Assembly: GCF_008386585.1 (NCBI RefSeq)
Contig: NZ_VUOB01000001.1
Span: forward strand, 231,201 to 295,200
Origin: Solihabitans fulvus
GTDB taxonomy: Bacteria > Actinomycetota > Actinomycetes > Mycobacteriales > Pseudonocardiaceae
Direction: 5' to 3'
DNA: 64,000 nucleotides
The translations under genes were made by a program, and so were the position numbers. The notes beneath the pieces were generated by a model. It did no database searches and was not told the DNA's origin. It saw only the letters and a program-made list of their open reading frames with translations. This document shows positions 48,461 through 58,954 of this stretch, one piece after another. Each line of letters starts with the position of its first letter. Position 1 is the first letter of the stretch.

Positions 48461-50776
48461 CTAGCGCCTGCTGCTCCCCCGAGTCGCCGGCGGCAGCAGG
48501 GTGCGCGGCTCCACCGCGGCCCGCAACCGGGCGGACCACGGCCGCCCGGCGAGGTCTCGGCGGATCGCGCCGACCTCGTCCCAGGCCCGCCGGACGGCTC
48601 CGTTGGTCACCGGCTCGCCGGACCACAGCGCCATGTCCAGCACCCGCGACAGCCCGATGATCGGCCGCACGGTCGGCTCGCCGACCACCGGGCCGGCCAG
48701 CTCGGCCAGGTCCCTCGGCGTCATCCCGACCCGGTAGGGCACGCCGTGCGCGCGCAGCCGATCGCGCGCCTCGGCCCACGCGCCGACCACCCCGTCGGCC
48801 CCGGACCAACGCCGCCTTCGCCTGGCGCGCAGGGCCTTCGCCAGCGGCACACCGGCCAGCCAGCACAGCAGCAGCGCGAGCGCCCCGACGGCCGCCACCG
48901 TCCCCCACCGGCCGGGACCGGCGCCGTCCGCCGCGCCGATTCCCGCTTTCTGTTGCTGCTGCGGCAACTGCGCCGGGCGAAGCGATCCCTCCGGTGGCAG
49001 CTGGTCCCGCGCCTGGGCCGCCGCCCTGGCGAGATCGGATCGCGCCTGACCCGGCTGCGCCTGCCCGGCCTTGGCGGCCGTCGAGGTCGGATCCAGCGGC
49101 ACCCAGCCCACCCCGGCGACCGCGACCTCCGGCCAGGCGAGCACATCGCGGTTGCGCACGACGGCGAAACCGCCGTCGGTCTCGGTCGAGCCTCGATAGC
49201 CCACGGCCAGCCGGACCGGGATCCCGTTCAGCCGAGCGAGCACCACGTACGCCGCGGCGAACTGCTCGCTCGTGCCGCGCTTGCTGTCGGTGAGGAAGTA
49301 CCTCAGCTGCGGCCAGCCGTGTCCCGTCGGCAGCTCGCCGCCGACGGTGACCTGATAGTTCTTGCTCAGGAAGCGTTCCAGTTGCAGCGCGGACTGGAAT
49401 GTGGGGCGCAGCCCGAGCACGGCGTCCCTGGCGAACTGGTTGAGGCCGGGCGGCACCGTACCCAGCCCGCCGAGCCCGGCCGAGGCCCTGGTGTCGACCG
49501 GCGCGACGCCGAGGTCCCTGCCGTCGACCTCCTGCGCCGACCAGCTCAGCCGGTACTGCCGGTCCGTTCCGGCGGTCGGCTGGTCCAGCAGCAGCGTGCC
49601 ACCGGACTGGTCGACCAGCGGCGCGATCCCGTCCACGCCAAGGGGATTCTGCTGGCTCGGCAGCCACGGTCCGGACAGGTCGGTCAGGCGCACGTCGGCC
49701 GTCCGCGTGGTGCTGCCCGCCGGCCCGTCCCGGCCGACGCCCAGCCGCTGCAACCGCGGGTCGGCCGTCCAGTTCGCGCCGTCGAAGCCGTCGAGCACGG
49801 CCAGCCGCCACCGGTCCACCGGAGCGTCGCTGCGATAGCGGAACATCTCCCGGTCCGGGTGGGTGAGCCGCTGCGCGATCTCGTCGAGCGGGTTGCTGAT
49901 CGCGTTCTGCCGCAACGGGGCCGGGTGGCTGTCCTGGAGTCGGTACGGCGCCCGGTCGGCCGGGTCGAGGCCGCTGAGGGCCGCGGCCCCGGCCACCACC
50001 GCGATCGCCGTGCACAGCGCCAACCACGCGCCGCCGGAGGACAATCGCCGCGCCGACCGCAGCCCACCGGGCCGCCGGTCGGCAGGACCCTGCCGACCGG
50101 GCCGCTCCGCCCACAGCAGCAGGGCGGCCGGGGCCGCATACGCCACCGCGGCCGCCACCGCCGCGAGACCAGTCAAGGCCTGGTACGCCTGGGAAAGACC
50201 GACCACGGCCAGGCTCGGCAGCAACGCCGCCAGCTGCTTTCGCAGGCGCAGCAGCAACTCCAGGCCGACGAGCAGCGCGAGCAGCACGGCCAGCGGGACG
50301 AACAGCAGTTGGTCCGGTTCCGGGCGGGCCGGCCAGGTGGACTGCAACGTGCGCAGCCAGCCCTCGGTCAACCCGCGCCACACGCCGAGCAGCGACGTCG
50401 GGGTCGGTAGGCCGGCGACGGTGGTGCCGAACAGCACCGACTCGATCAGCCCGAGCACACCGCCCGCCAGCACCAGAACCGGCCGCCACGGCGCCATCCT
50501 CGGCCACCGCGCGCACGCCTCGACGCAGCCGTAGCCGACGAGGACGACCACCAGCACCGGGACGATCAGCGCCGCGATGCCGAACACCGGCGCGAACAGC
50601 AGGCCGGCCACTCCGGTCGCACCGAGCAGCCCGGCGACCGCGAGCCGGTTGAGTCTGGCGTCGGCCCGGTCGCCCGGCATCGGCCCGCGCGCCCGGCGGC
50701 GGGTCAGCACCGAGAGAGACGACGCGCCGCGCGACGACGTCGCCCGCGCCGGCCGCCGCACGGACATCGTGGTCAC
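48461..50776 (-). CDS. DUF3488/transglutaminase-like membrane protein with degenerate active site
   Basis: This 771-residue protein has about six to eight transmembrane helices in its first 300 residues (DUF3488/TgpA-like), an external transglutaminase-like domain (about 490-580) and a C-terminal helix followed by a DUF4129-like cytoplasmic tail. In active relatives the core reads GxCEQFA ... HAWPE ... DPT. Here it reads GTSEQFAAAY, VLAWPEV and PLDPT, so the nucleophile Cys is Ser and the His is Leu. Enzymatic activity is therefore doubtful. The GTG at 50776 overlaps the stop of the last mini-ORF by GTGA; an ATG three codons later is an alternative. Last gene of the fibronectin-MoxR-DUF58 operon. 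Confidence 0.83.
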   Translation of the reverse strand: MTTMSVRRPARATSSRGASSLSVLTRRRARGPMPGDRADARLNRLAVAGLLGATGVAGLLFAPVFGIAALIVPVLVVVLVGYGCVEACARWPRMAPWRPVLVLAGGVLGLIESVLFGTTVAGLPTPTSLLGVWRGLTEGWLRTLQSTWPARPEPDQLLFVPLAVLLALLVGLELLLRLRKQLAALLPSLAVVGLSQAYQALTGLAAVAAAVAYAAPAALLLWAERPGRQGPADRRPGGLRSARRLSSGGAWLALCTAIAVVAGAAALSGLDPADRAPYRLQDSHPAPLRQNAISNPLDEIAQRLTHPDREMFRYRSDAPVDRWRLAVLDGFDGANWTADPRLQRLGVGRDGPAGSTTRTADVRLTDLSGPWLPSQQNPLGVDGIAPLVDQSGGTLLLDQPTAGTDRQYRLSWSAQEVDGRDLGVAPVDTRASAGLGGLGTVPPGLNQFARDAVLGLRPTFQSALQLERFLSKNYQVTVGGELPTGHGWPQLRYFLTDSKRGTSEQFAAAYVVLARLNGIPVRLAVGYRGSTETDGGFAVVRNRDVLAWPEVAVAGVGWVPLDPTSTAAKAGQAQPGQARSDLARAAAQARDQLPPEGSLRPAQLPQQQQKAGIGAADGAGPGRWGTVAAVGALALLLCWLAGVPLAKALRARRRRRWSGADGVVGAWAEARDRLRAHGVPYRVGMTPRDLAELAGPVVGEPTVRPIIGLSRVLDMALWSGEPVTNGAVRRAWDEVGAIRRDLAGRPWSARLRAAVEPRTLLPPATRGSSRR

Positions 50777-51256
50777 GACGCACCCCATCGGATCGCACCC
50801 CGCCGAATCGCACCCCGTCGAACCGCCCGAGTCGCACCGAGCCACCCAACAACCACAAGCCACCCAACCTCGACACCAGTCCAGCCGGACGTAACCCGCC
50901 CACACACCAACCGCCCGGACGCGGCCGTCACGACGCACACCACCAGATCGCACCCCGTCGAATCGCACTCTGTCGGATCGCACCCCGTCGAACCGCCCGA
51001 GTCGCACCGAGCCGCCCAACAACCACGAGCCACTCAGCCTCGACACCAGCCCGGCTGACTGCAACCCGCCCACACACCAACCGCGCAGACGTCGTGGTCA
51101 CGACGCACCCCGTCGGATCGCGCTCCACCGGATCGCACACCGTCGAACCTCCCGGGTCGCACCAAGCCGCCCGACAACCACGAGCCACTCAACCTCGACA
51201 CCAGCCCGGCCGGCCATAACCCGCCCACACACCAACCGCACGGACGCGGCCGTCAT
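50777..51256 (-). repeat. Tandem array of three 155-170-bp units containing chained mini-ORFs
   Basis: CACACACCAA landmarks at 50901, 51071 and 51226 define units of 155 and 170 bases; the longer has one more copy of an internal 15-bp unit, GATCGCACCCCGTCG. On the minus strand each unit contains a mini-ORF: 51256-51098 (52 codons, ATG), 51101-50928 (57, GTG) and 50931-50773 (52, GTG). Each starts in the stop of the one before, by ATGA or GTGA: the first in the DUF58 stop, and the transglutaminase-like gene starts in the last stop. All share TxxSxRLVCGRV, a WLVVVG segment and Arg-rich AIR repeats ending in AS. Third positions are not GC-biased in this frame, so they may not be true proteins. 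Confidence 0.75.
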
Positions 51257-52380
51257 GACGCACCCAGCCGAGCCGCGTTCCACTTGGCCGCCGCGTCGGC
51301 CGCGTCCAGGGCGGCGATCAGTCCGGTGCCGCCGTCGGCCGGTTGCGCGACGCCGAGCCGAATCACGGTGTCCGGCCGCCACCGGTGCGCCGAGTCGATG
51401 TCGCTGTCCGGGCCGGTGATCAGCACCAGCGCGCCGTCCGGTCGGTTGGTGGCCAGCGCGCGCGGCACCAGCGGCGCGTCGCTCGGCGCGTCCTGGGTGA
51501 CCAGGCACAGCTCGTCCAACAGCATCCTAGCCGCGCGCAGTCCACTGTGGACTGATGTGCCGGCGCCGGTCGGCGTCACCAACCGGCAGTGCTGTCCTGC
51601 CGACGCCGACGCGTACAGCAGCGACGCCGTCACCTCGACGGCCTCCTCGAACACCTCGGCGTCCATCGCGGCCGGCCTCGTGTCGAGCACGGCGGTGAAC
51701 CTCAGCTGGGCCGGGTCGACGTACTCGCGCACCATCAGCTGACCGGTCTTGGCGGTCGCTTTCCAGTGCAGGTAACGAACTTCGTCACCCACCACGTACT
51801 GCCGCACCACGCGCAGGTCGAGCGAACCGTGCAGCGGCGGGTCGGTGATCGGCCCGTCGTGGTGATGCCTTGGGTGGGCGGCCCGCGCGGGCCGCACCAG
51901 GTGTCGACGCGGATACACCCACAGGCTGGTGGTGCCGCCCGTGGTTCGGTCGCTGCGGACGAGGTCGAAGGGGTCGAGCCGGTTGACCACGTGCGGACCG
52001 ACCTGGAGCCGGCCGCGCGCGGTCGCCGGCAGCTCGTAGTGGTAGGTGGCCTCCGCGCCGGGCGCCAGCGGCCGCACCTGGATCCGGTGCACCCGCGCCC
52101 CGATCCGGTCGCCCGCGGCGAAACCGCCGTGCCGGCGCGCGGTGGGGTTGCGCACCACCATGGTGGCCAGCGCGGGCCTGCCCCGCTCGATCCGGTCTGG
52201 TTGCACGGTCCGGTCGATCTCGACCTTCGGCCGCACCATGGTGACGGCCACGGCGGCGAGCACGGCGCCGACCGCGATCCCGGCCACCGCGCGGAACACG
52301 GCGAACCCGGCCAGCTCGCCGATCGCGTAGCAGCCGACGGCCGTGGCGAGCACGGCGACGCCTCGCCGGGTGAGCCGCAC
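51253..52380 (-). CDS. DUF58-domain membrane protein
   Basis: This 375-residue protein has two N-terminal transmembrane helices and a von Willebrand A-like DUF58 domain with the signature region GDEVRYLHWKATAKTGQLMVREY (about residues 195-217). DUF58 proteins work with MoxR ATPases, probably in envelope assembly. It starts 2 bases after the MoxR gene. Its stop codon overlaps the first mini-ORF of the array. GTG start at 52380. Confidence 0.85.
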   Translation of the reverse strand: MRLTRRGVAVLATAVGCYAIGELAGFAVFRAVAGIAVGAVLAAVAVTMVRPKVEIDRTVQPDRIERGRPALATMVVRNPTARRHGGFAAGDRIGARVHRIQVRPLAPGAEATYHYELPATARGRLQVGPHVVNRLDPFDLVRSDRTTGGTTSLWVYPRRHLVRPARAAHPRHHHDGPITDPPLHGSLDLRVVRQYVVGDEVRYLHWKATAKTGQLMVREYVDPAQLRFTAVLDTRPAAMDAEVFEEAVEVTASLLYASASAGQHCRLVTPTGAGTSVHSGLRAARMLLDELCLVTQDAPSDAPLVPRALATNRPDGALVLITGPDSDIDSAHRWRPDTVIRLGVAQPADGGTGLIAALDAADAAAKWNAARLGAS

Positions 52381-52382
52381 GC

Positions 52383-53332
<950 letters not shown>

Positions 53333-53336
<4 letters not shown>

Positions 53337-55642
53337 GACGGGTCCTCGTCCTCCCCAGGACGGCCCGTCCACGGGCCGTGCTTCTTCCACCGACGCGTCC
53401 CGGCGAGGATCGCGGGCCAGAGCCAGATGACGAAGCCGCCGGGTCCGCTGTGCGGCGTCGACGCGGGCTGCGGCACGCCCCACCACATCGCCGCGAGTCC
53501 GTTGTCCACGGCGTTCTTCACGTTCACGGTCACGTTGTACATGCCGGTGCCGCCGATCGGGGTGACGCCCTTGAGGGAGAGGTCCGTGCTGCCGGCGCAC
53601 GGCACCCAGGCGCCCGTGCCGCCGCTGCCGCTCGCCTGACAGGTCGTCGGGGAGCCGTTCGTCGTGGCGTTGACGGTCACGGTGAGGTCGCCCGGTGTCG
53701 CCATCGTCACGCGGGTGATGGTCACCGAAGGCCAGCCGAGCGGGCTGACGACCTGACCGGTGCCGGGAGCCCCTTGGTAGGTCGGCGAACCGGGCGGGCC
53801 GTACCGGGTCACCGCGCGAACCGTGACGGCGTCGAACGCCTGGGCGGCCGGGGAGGTGAGGAGCCGGGCCGCCTCCGTCGCCAGCGTCTGGTCGGCCTGG
53901 CCCGCCGCGCTCACCACGTAGTGCACCAGCGTGCCGCCGTGCAGGTCGGGTCGGGTCCAGGTCACGTCGACGTAGCCGGCGAAGCTGCTCTTGGCGGTGA
54001 CGGCGGGCGCGTCGGCGGGACGTCCGGGAATGACTGCCCCGGCGCTCGCGCCCGCACCGCGGCCCGCCGAGTTCTCGGCGGCCACGGTGATCACGTAGGA
54101 GGTGCCGTTGGTCAGCCCGGTCACGGTGGCCGTCGCCAGTCCCCCGCCGACGCGGGTCGACCCGCCGGGCCAGGACAGGACGTACCCGGTGACGGGCGCG
54201 CCGTTGGGCGCCGCCGCGGCCCACGTCACGGTGGCCGCGCCGTCGCCGGCGACCGCGCCGACGTTGCCCGGCGCGCCGGGAGGGGACGCCGGCGCGACGG
54301 GCGGCGGGGTGGGCTTGGACGGCGTGGCGGTGTCCTGATGCGGCGCCGGTTTTGGTTGCTGTGTCGCGAGAATCGGCGGGAGCAGCGGCGGGGGCGTCGT
54401 CGTGGTCGGGCTGGCCGGCTCGCCGGAACTCGGCGGCGGGGCACTGGTCGGAGGCTCCGTGCTGCCGGTCGTCCGCCCCGTGCCGCTCGGCGCCTGGCTC
54501 GTGGTCGTGCCGTTGACGGGCACCGCGGCGACCGTGCCGTCCTCCCCGTTGACGACCAGCACGTGCGAGCCGTCCGGGCTGTCCACGTAGATCCGGCTGT
54601 CCTCACCGAGCGCCAGCTTGGGCGCCACGCCGGTGCCGGGCATCTTCGCCGTGCCCTTCCGCGAGCCGCTGCTGTCGTAGGTCAACACCTCGTTGCTGGT
54701 CTCGTCGACCAGCGCGATGGTGTGCGAGGTGGTGATGGGCCCGGCGAACCGGCTCTCCTTGGGCAGGTCGACGGCGACAGGCTTGGCGACCGGCCGGTTC
54801 TTCGCCAGCCCGGCGGTGTCGATCAGCACGAGCTGGTGCCTGCTCGGGTCCGCGACCGCGAGCCTGCCGTCGACGGCGTTGTTCGCCACCTGGGCCGTGG
54901 CCGACAGGTCGGTGCCGATGGCGCTCGGCTCGCCGAGCCCGTCCTTGCCGACCTGGCTCAGGGTCGCCGAGGTGGTGTCGATCAGCACCGGTTTGTCGTC
55001 GACGATGGCCAGCGAACCGTTGTGCCCCTGGGGAATCCGCGCCGGGCAGGCGAGCAGGACCGCGTCCCTTGGCAGTTCGCACAGCGAGCCCGTGTCGATT
55101 CGGTGCAGCCACACGGTTCCGTCGCTGGTCGCGACCGGGCCGGACACGGGTCCGCCGGCCGGCACGGTCGTCATCGGGTCGCCGAGCCGAACCACCTGGC
55201 CCGCGTTGCGGTACACCAGGTACGGCCCGCCCGCGACCTCGAGCACGACCGGCTGTTCGGTGGCCGGTGGCGTTAGCACGTTCTCGACGCTCAGCGTCGA
55301 CTTGCTGAACTCGGTGATCCGCGACCGTTCCACCACGTAGCCGGAGTGCTCGCCCTGCGTGGCCTGGCTGCCCGGTTCCGCGCCGGGCACGCTGGCCCGC
55401 GCGTCCACCTGGTTGGTCGACCCGTCGATGTGGAAGGCCGACTGGAACGCGGTGTTGTAGACCCAGTGTCCGACTTGGAGGAACTGGAGGCCGACCGGCG
55501 CGGGACCCTGGCCCGCCATGGCGAAGCCGACCGCACCGAGGCAGCAGGCGACCAGCAGCGCGACGCCTGCCCTGGTGCGCGCCACCGCGCTGAGCCGAGG
55601 TCGGGCGGACTTCTTTCCCACGCGTGGCGCGTCCATGGTCAC
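53333..55642 (-). CDS. Membrane-anchored protein with beta-propeller-like and fibronectin type III domains
   Basis: This 769-residue protein has a basic N terminus and one transmembrane helix (about 24-46), an external region of about 350 residues with blade-like repeats (DGRLAVADPSRHQLVLID, EDSRIYVDSPDGSHVLVV), a Pro/Thr/Ser-rich linker (about 380-455) and two fibronectin type III domains (about 455-640, for example PPGAPGNVGAVAGDG and NGTSYVITVAAENSAG), then a beta-rich tail. It heads the operon with moxR, DUF58 and the transglutaminase-like gene and probably organises an envelope complex next to the T7SS. GTG at 55642 is used; ATG two codons later is possible. Confidence 0.8.
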
Positions 55643-55756
55643 ACCGCGTCCGTGGCCGGGTCCGGTACAGTGGCGATATATCCCGGATTCGGGCGATCGC
55701 CTGCTTTACGCAGTCCCATGGGTGCCCCCTAGATGGTGTGCCGTGGCGCGGGGGCG

Positions 55757-55789
55757 ACGCTAGTCATGGATGATGAAATTCTCATGAAA
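55757..55789 (-). promoter_or_regulatory. Promoter with response-regulator-type direct repeat (fibronectin operon)
   Basis: On the minus strand TTTCAT-GAGAA-TTTCAT (period 11 bp) is followed after 10 bases by TAGCGTCGCC, a good -10 match. Box, spacing and -10 equal those before the serine hydrolase at 11838-11870. The predicted leader to the fibronectin gene is about 110 bases. Confidence 0.55.
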
Positions 55790-55842
55790 CGGTGCTGACA
55801 GCGCGCTTCCCGGCTTCGCCGGCCCAAGCTCACCTAGCGCAC

Positions 55843-55876
55843 GGTGTCACCAAATCCTCATGTTCGCCGTGGCAGC
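55843..55876 (+). promoter_or_regulatory. Related direct-repeat box before eccE
   Basis: On the plus strand TGTCAC-CAAATC-CTCAT keeps the 17-base layout with TCA elements 11 bases apart. Ten bases later GCAGCGT takes the place of TAGCGT, 33 bases before the eccE start. It is a weaker copy of the box on the opposite strand 60 bases away. Confidence 0.4.
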
Positions 55877-55908
55877 GTGGTCCGGCAAGGGCACGAGGAG
55901 GCAGCGCG

Positions 55909-57273
55909 GTGACCGAGTTTGGCGCGGCACAGACCGGCGAGCGGATCGGCGCACCGATGACGCAGCAACCGCGACCCGTGGCGGCCGGGCGTCCCACGGC
56001 ACCGGCCGTCGGCGTCGCGGCCCCCGCCACGGCGGCCAGGCTGGCGTCGGCGCGCGACGCCGCGCTCGCCGCCCTGACGACGGCGCGCGGACAGTCCCGC
56101 CCCGCCACCGCCGTGCCTGCCGCCACCGCGCCTTCCTTCACCACACCGGCCTTCACCACACCGGCCACACCGCGCCCGACGGCGGGTCCGGCCCCGCGAC
56201 CGAGTCGCCGCAGGACCTCGGGCCGGACCGCCGGCATCGGCGTCCTCCGCGTCATCTGCTGGCAGCTCGTGCTGATCGCGATCGCGCTCGTCATCGGCCG
56301 GCCGTGGCTGACCACCGGCTCGGTCGCCATCGTCGCCGCGATCGTCGTTGCGCTGACCGCCGTGCGGGTCCGGGGTCGCTGGCTGTTCGACTGGCTTGCG
56401 CTGTCCACGAAGTATCTGCTGCGCAACAGGAACCAGGACCTCGGCGGCGACGGCGAGACCGGCGCGGCGCTGTTGCGGCTGGTCTCGCCGGAAGCCGCCG
56501 GCAGCACCGAGGACGTCAACGACGACACGGTGTTCATGGTGAGCAGGGCTCCCGGGATCACGGCGGTGCTGCAACCGAAGTCGACCGTCCGGGATCTCAC
56601 GAAAATGGTGCAGGCTCCCGAAACGCTGCTGCCGTCGCCGAACGGGCAGGCGCCGACCTTCGCCGTGCAGGTGGTGCATCACGCCGGAATCAACCGGGAC
56701 CGCCCGCCCCGCATGTGGGTCGCGCTACAGGCGCTGCGCACCGTCGAGGCGCACCGGGACGAGGACGTCCGGCAGGTGCTCGGCAACGCGGTCCGCCGGG
56801 TCCAGCGCCAGCTGCGCAGGGACGGCTTCCCGACCAGGGCGCTGGCCAAGCACGAGGTGCTCGGCACCCTCGCCGCGCTGGCCCACGTCAACGCGGGCCG
56901 GGGTCTGGTCCGCGAGGAGTGGCGGCTGTGGCGGAGCGGGTCGATCTCGCAGGCGTCGTTCCGCCTCGACGGCTGGGCCGACCTCGCCACAGGTGTTGCC
57001 ACACAACTGTTGCGCTGGCTGCTGACGGCCGCGCCGCAGGCGGCGGTCACGGTGGCCGTCACCGCGTGCCGCTCGCCGCTGGAGACCCGGCCGAGGGTGG
57101 CCGCGACGGTGCGCGTCGCGGCGGCGAGCCCGGCCGCTTTGGCGCACGCGGAAAGCGAGCTGACCCGGTTGGCCGGCGAATGGGGCGTCACCATGAAGCG
57201 CCTCGACGGCCAGCACGCCGACGGCCTCGCCGCCACCCTGCCGATCGGTCTCGCCGACACCGCCGCCCGCTGA
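55909..57273 (+). CDS. eccE: Type VII secretion protein EccE
   Basis: This 454-residue protein has an Ala/Pro/Thr-rich N-terminal region of about 110 residues, two adjacent transmembrane helices (LRVICWQLVLIAIALVIG and SVAIVAAIVVALTAVRV, about 120-160) and a cytoplasmic domain with WLALSTKYLLRNRNQD and ATQLLRWLLTAAPQAAVTVAV. This is the EccE layout; EccE lies at the periphery of the T7SS membrane complex. It is separated from the other ecc genes by 11 kb. GTG start with a GAGGAGG ribosome site 7-8 bases before it. Confidence 0.88.
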   Translation: MTEFGAAQTGERIGAPMTQQPRPVAAGRPTAPAVGVAAPATAARLASARDAALAALTTARGQSRPATAVPAATAPSFTTPAFTTPATPRPTAGPAPRPSRRRTSGRTAGIGVLRVICWQLVLIAIALVIGRPWLTTGSVAIVAAIVVALTAVRVRGRWLFDWLALSTKYLLRNRNQDLGGDGETGAALLRLVSPEAAGSTEDVNDDTVFMVSRAPGITAVLQPKSTVRDLTKMVQAPETLLPSPNGQAPTFAVQVVHHAGINRDRPPRMWVALQALRTVEAHRDEDVRQVLGNAVRRVQRQLRRDGFPTRALAKHEVLGTLAALAHVNAGRGLVREEWRLWRSGSISQASFRLDGWADLATGVATQLLRWLLTAAPQAAVTVAVTACRSPLETRPRVAATVRVAAASPAALAHAESELTRLAGEWGVTMKRLDGQHADGLAATLPIGLADTAAR

Positions 57274-57290
57274 CGCCCGTCGTCGCCCGG

Positions 57291-57668
57291 TCAGGGTTGG
57301 CCGGTGCGGAACTGGTCCAGGATCCGGCGTTCCCGCTTCGTCGGCCGCCCGGCCCCTCGGTCCCTGCGGGCGAACGGCAGCGCCGCCTCCGCCGGGGGCG
57401 GCGGGGTCCGGTCGATGAAGCAGACGGCGGCGTCGGCCGCCCCGACGCGTTTCTGGATCACCCGAACCACCTCGACGATTCGGGTCGTGTCGCCGACGCG
57501 CGCCCGCACCTCGTCGCCGGGCGACACCGTGGTCGCGGCCTTGGCCGGCCGGTCATTGACCCGCACGTGCCCGCCACGGCAGGCGGCGGCCGCGTCCGAT
57601 CGGGTCTTGGTCAGCCGGACCGCCCACAGCCAGCGGTCCACACGAGTCGACTCCACGCCGTCCATCAT
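57291..57668 (-). CDS. S4-domain RNA-binding protein (Hsp15-like)
   Basis: This 125-residue protein has an S4 RNA-binding domain at residues about 8-70 (TRVDRWLWAVRLTKTRSDAAAACRGG, then VRVNDRPAKAATTVSPGDEV) and a basic C terminus (GRPTKRERR). It matches the Hsp15 family that binds free 50S subunits carrying nascent chains in E. coli. Confidence 0.88.
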   Translation of the reverse strand: MMDGVESTRVDRWLWAVRLTKTRSDAAAACRGGHVRVNDRPAKAATTVSPGDEVRARVGDTTRIVEVVRVIQKRVGAADAAVCFIDRTPPPPAEAALPFARRDRGAGRPTKRERRILDQFRTGQP

Positions 57669-57700
57669 GGCCCGTCAGCGGCCGTTCCCGCCGCGCGGCC

Positions 57701-58060
57701 TCAACGGGATCCGGGCCGCGCCGGGTCGGGTGCTTCCGCGATCAGCTCCTCTGGCGCGGACAACCGCCACGCCTCGAAGACCAGCTCGGTCAGCTCGCCG
57801 GCCTCGATTCCTTCGAGGTAGACGACCACCCAGCCGAAACCGCCGGAGGTGAACTGCTCCTCGAAGACGTCGGGCCGCTCGGCGACCAGGGCCAGCTGTT
57901 CGGACAGGGTCTGTTTCAGACCGACGGTCTGCGTTCGCGGCCAGTAGTAGCCGAACCGCTTGCCGCGCACGCTGAACGAGGTGTACTGCTCGCCCTCGGC
58001 GCGGCGCACGTCGGCGAGCGCGTCCACCATCCGAAGGAACTCATCGCTACGCACGGCCAC
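57701..58060 (-). CDS. MmcQ/YjbR-family protein
   Basis: This 119-residue protein fits the MmcQ/YjbR fold, with VRGKRFGYYWPRTQTVGLKQ and the later GGFGWVVVYLEGIEAGEL region. Members are small, possibly DNA-binding proteins of uncertain role. GTG start at 58060. Confidence 0.75.
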   Translation of the reverse strand: MAVRSDEFLRMVDALADVRRAEGEQYTSFSVRGKRFGYYWPRTQTVGLKQTLSEQLALVAERPDVFEEQFTSGGFGWVVVYLEGIEAGELTELVFEAWRLSAPEELIAEAPDPARPGSR

Positions 58061-58150
58061 CGCAAGCTCCCAGAAAGTCCGAATCCGCAGTATAGGTGCG
58101 ATAGGCGCGATAGGTGCGTCTCGAAGTCGGGCGCACCGACTCGCGTGCGC

Positions 58151-58780
58151 TCATCGCGGGTCGGGGCGGTCGACGTTCCAGTGCCGCGCGACCGTGGCGA
58201 GCCAGGCCCCGTTCTCGCGCGGCAGCAACGAGAACCGGCTGATGACGCGCTGGCGCCCGTGGTGGTCGCCGTAGAGCAGATCGACGATGATGCGCTCCGG
58301 CGACGCCATGCGCCCCTGGATCTCCAGGAAGTCGGACTCCTCGGGATCGCGGATCGCGCCCTGCCAGAAGGAGACGTCGCCAGTGGCGACGTAGATGTCC
58401 CTGGTAAGCCTGCGGAACTCCTCGATCGGCGGCCGGGTCTGCGCCACCTCGCGCGACGGCTCGAGCCGCCAACCGTGCAGCACCGCGATGCCGTTGCCCA
58501 CGTTGCGCACCGACATCGTCAGGTAGACCGCGCTGTCGCCGGTCTCGACGGTGCCGCCGCCTCCCGGGGTGTGCACGAAGTGTCCGTCGCCGAAGCCGAC
58601 CTTGATCGGCGGATCCTCGTGCCGGGACGGCATGAGCAGCGGCCGGATGCCCGCCAACAGGGTCTCCTCGGCGACCCGCGCCGCCCGGTTCGCCGAACGC
58701 ACCGACGCGAACGTCACCGCCGCGAGCACAAGCGTGCCGCCTGCGGTCGCAAGCGAGGAGATCGTCACCCAGTCTGTCAC
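58151..58780 (-). CDS. Hypothetical protein with one N-terminal transmembrane helix
   Basis: This 209-residue protein has a single N-terminal helix (ISSLATAGGTLVLAAVTFASV), a short coiled region with RSANRAARVAEE, and a beta-rich domain with LTMSVRNVGNGIAVLHGWRLE. It resembles a widespread group of uncharacterised bacterial membrane proteins; I assign no function. It ends 90 bases before the MmcQ gene. Confidence 0.65.
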   Translation of the reverse strand: MTDWVTISSLATAGGTLVLAAVTFASVRSANRAARVAEETLLAGIRPLLMPSRHEDPPIKVGFGDGHFVHTPGGGGTVETGDSAVYLTMSVRNVGNGIAVLHGWRLEPSREVAQTRPPIEEFRRLTRDIYVATGDVSFWQGAIRDPEESDFLEIQGRMASPERIIVDLLYGDHHGRQRVISRFSLLPRENGAWLATVARHWNVDRPDPR

Positions 58781-58954
58781 CCGAACAGGCTACGGGTCGC
58801 CACCGAACGGCTCTCCCACGAGGTGATCATCACGCACCGTGCCGACGTCGATGCGTGCCGCAGCCGAGGATCGTCGACCGGCCGGGCACCGTCCGGCAGC
58901 GCTTCGCCTGTGCCACAACACAGATCCCCGCCCGGTCTCGGCTACGGTCGGCGC

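Noticed and set aside
48461..51073. Transglutaminase-like protein extended through the repeat array to 51073
   Set aside because: The extra ~100 residues are translated minisatellite with Trp/Cys/Gly-rich sequence; the GTG at 50776 overlapping the preceding stop is a far more natural start.
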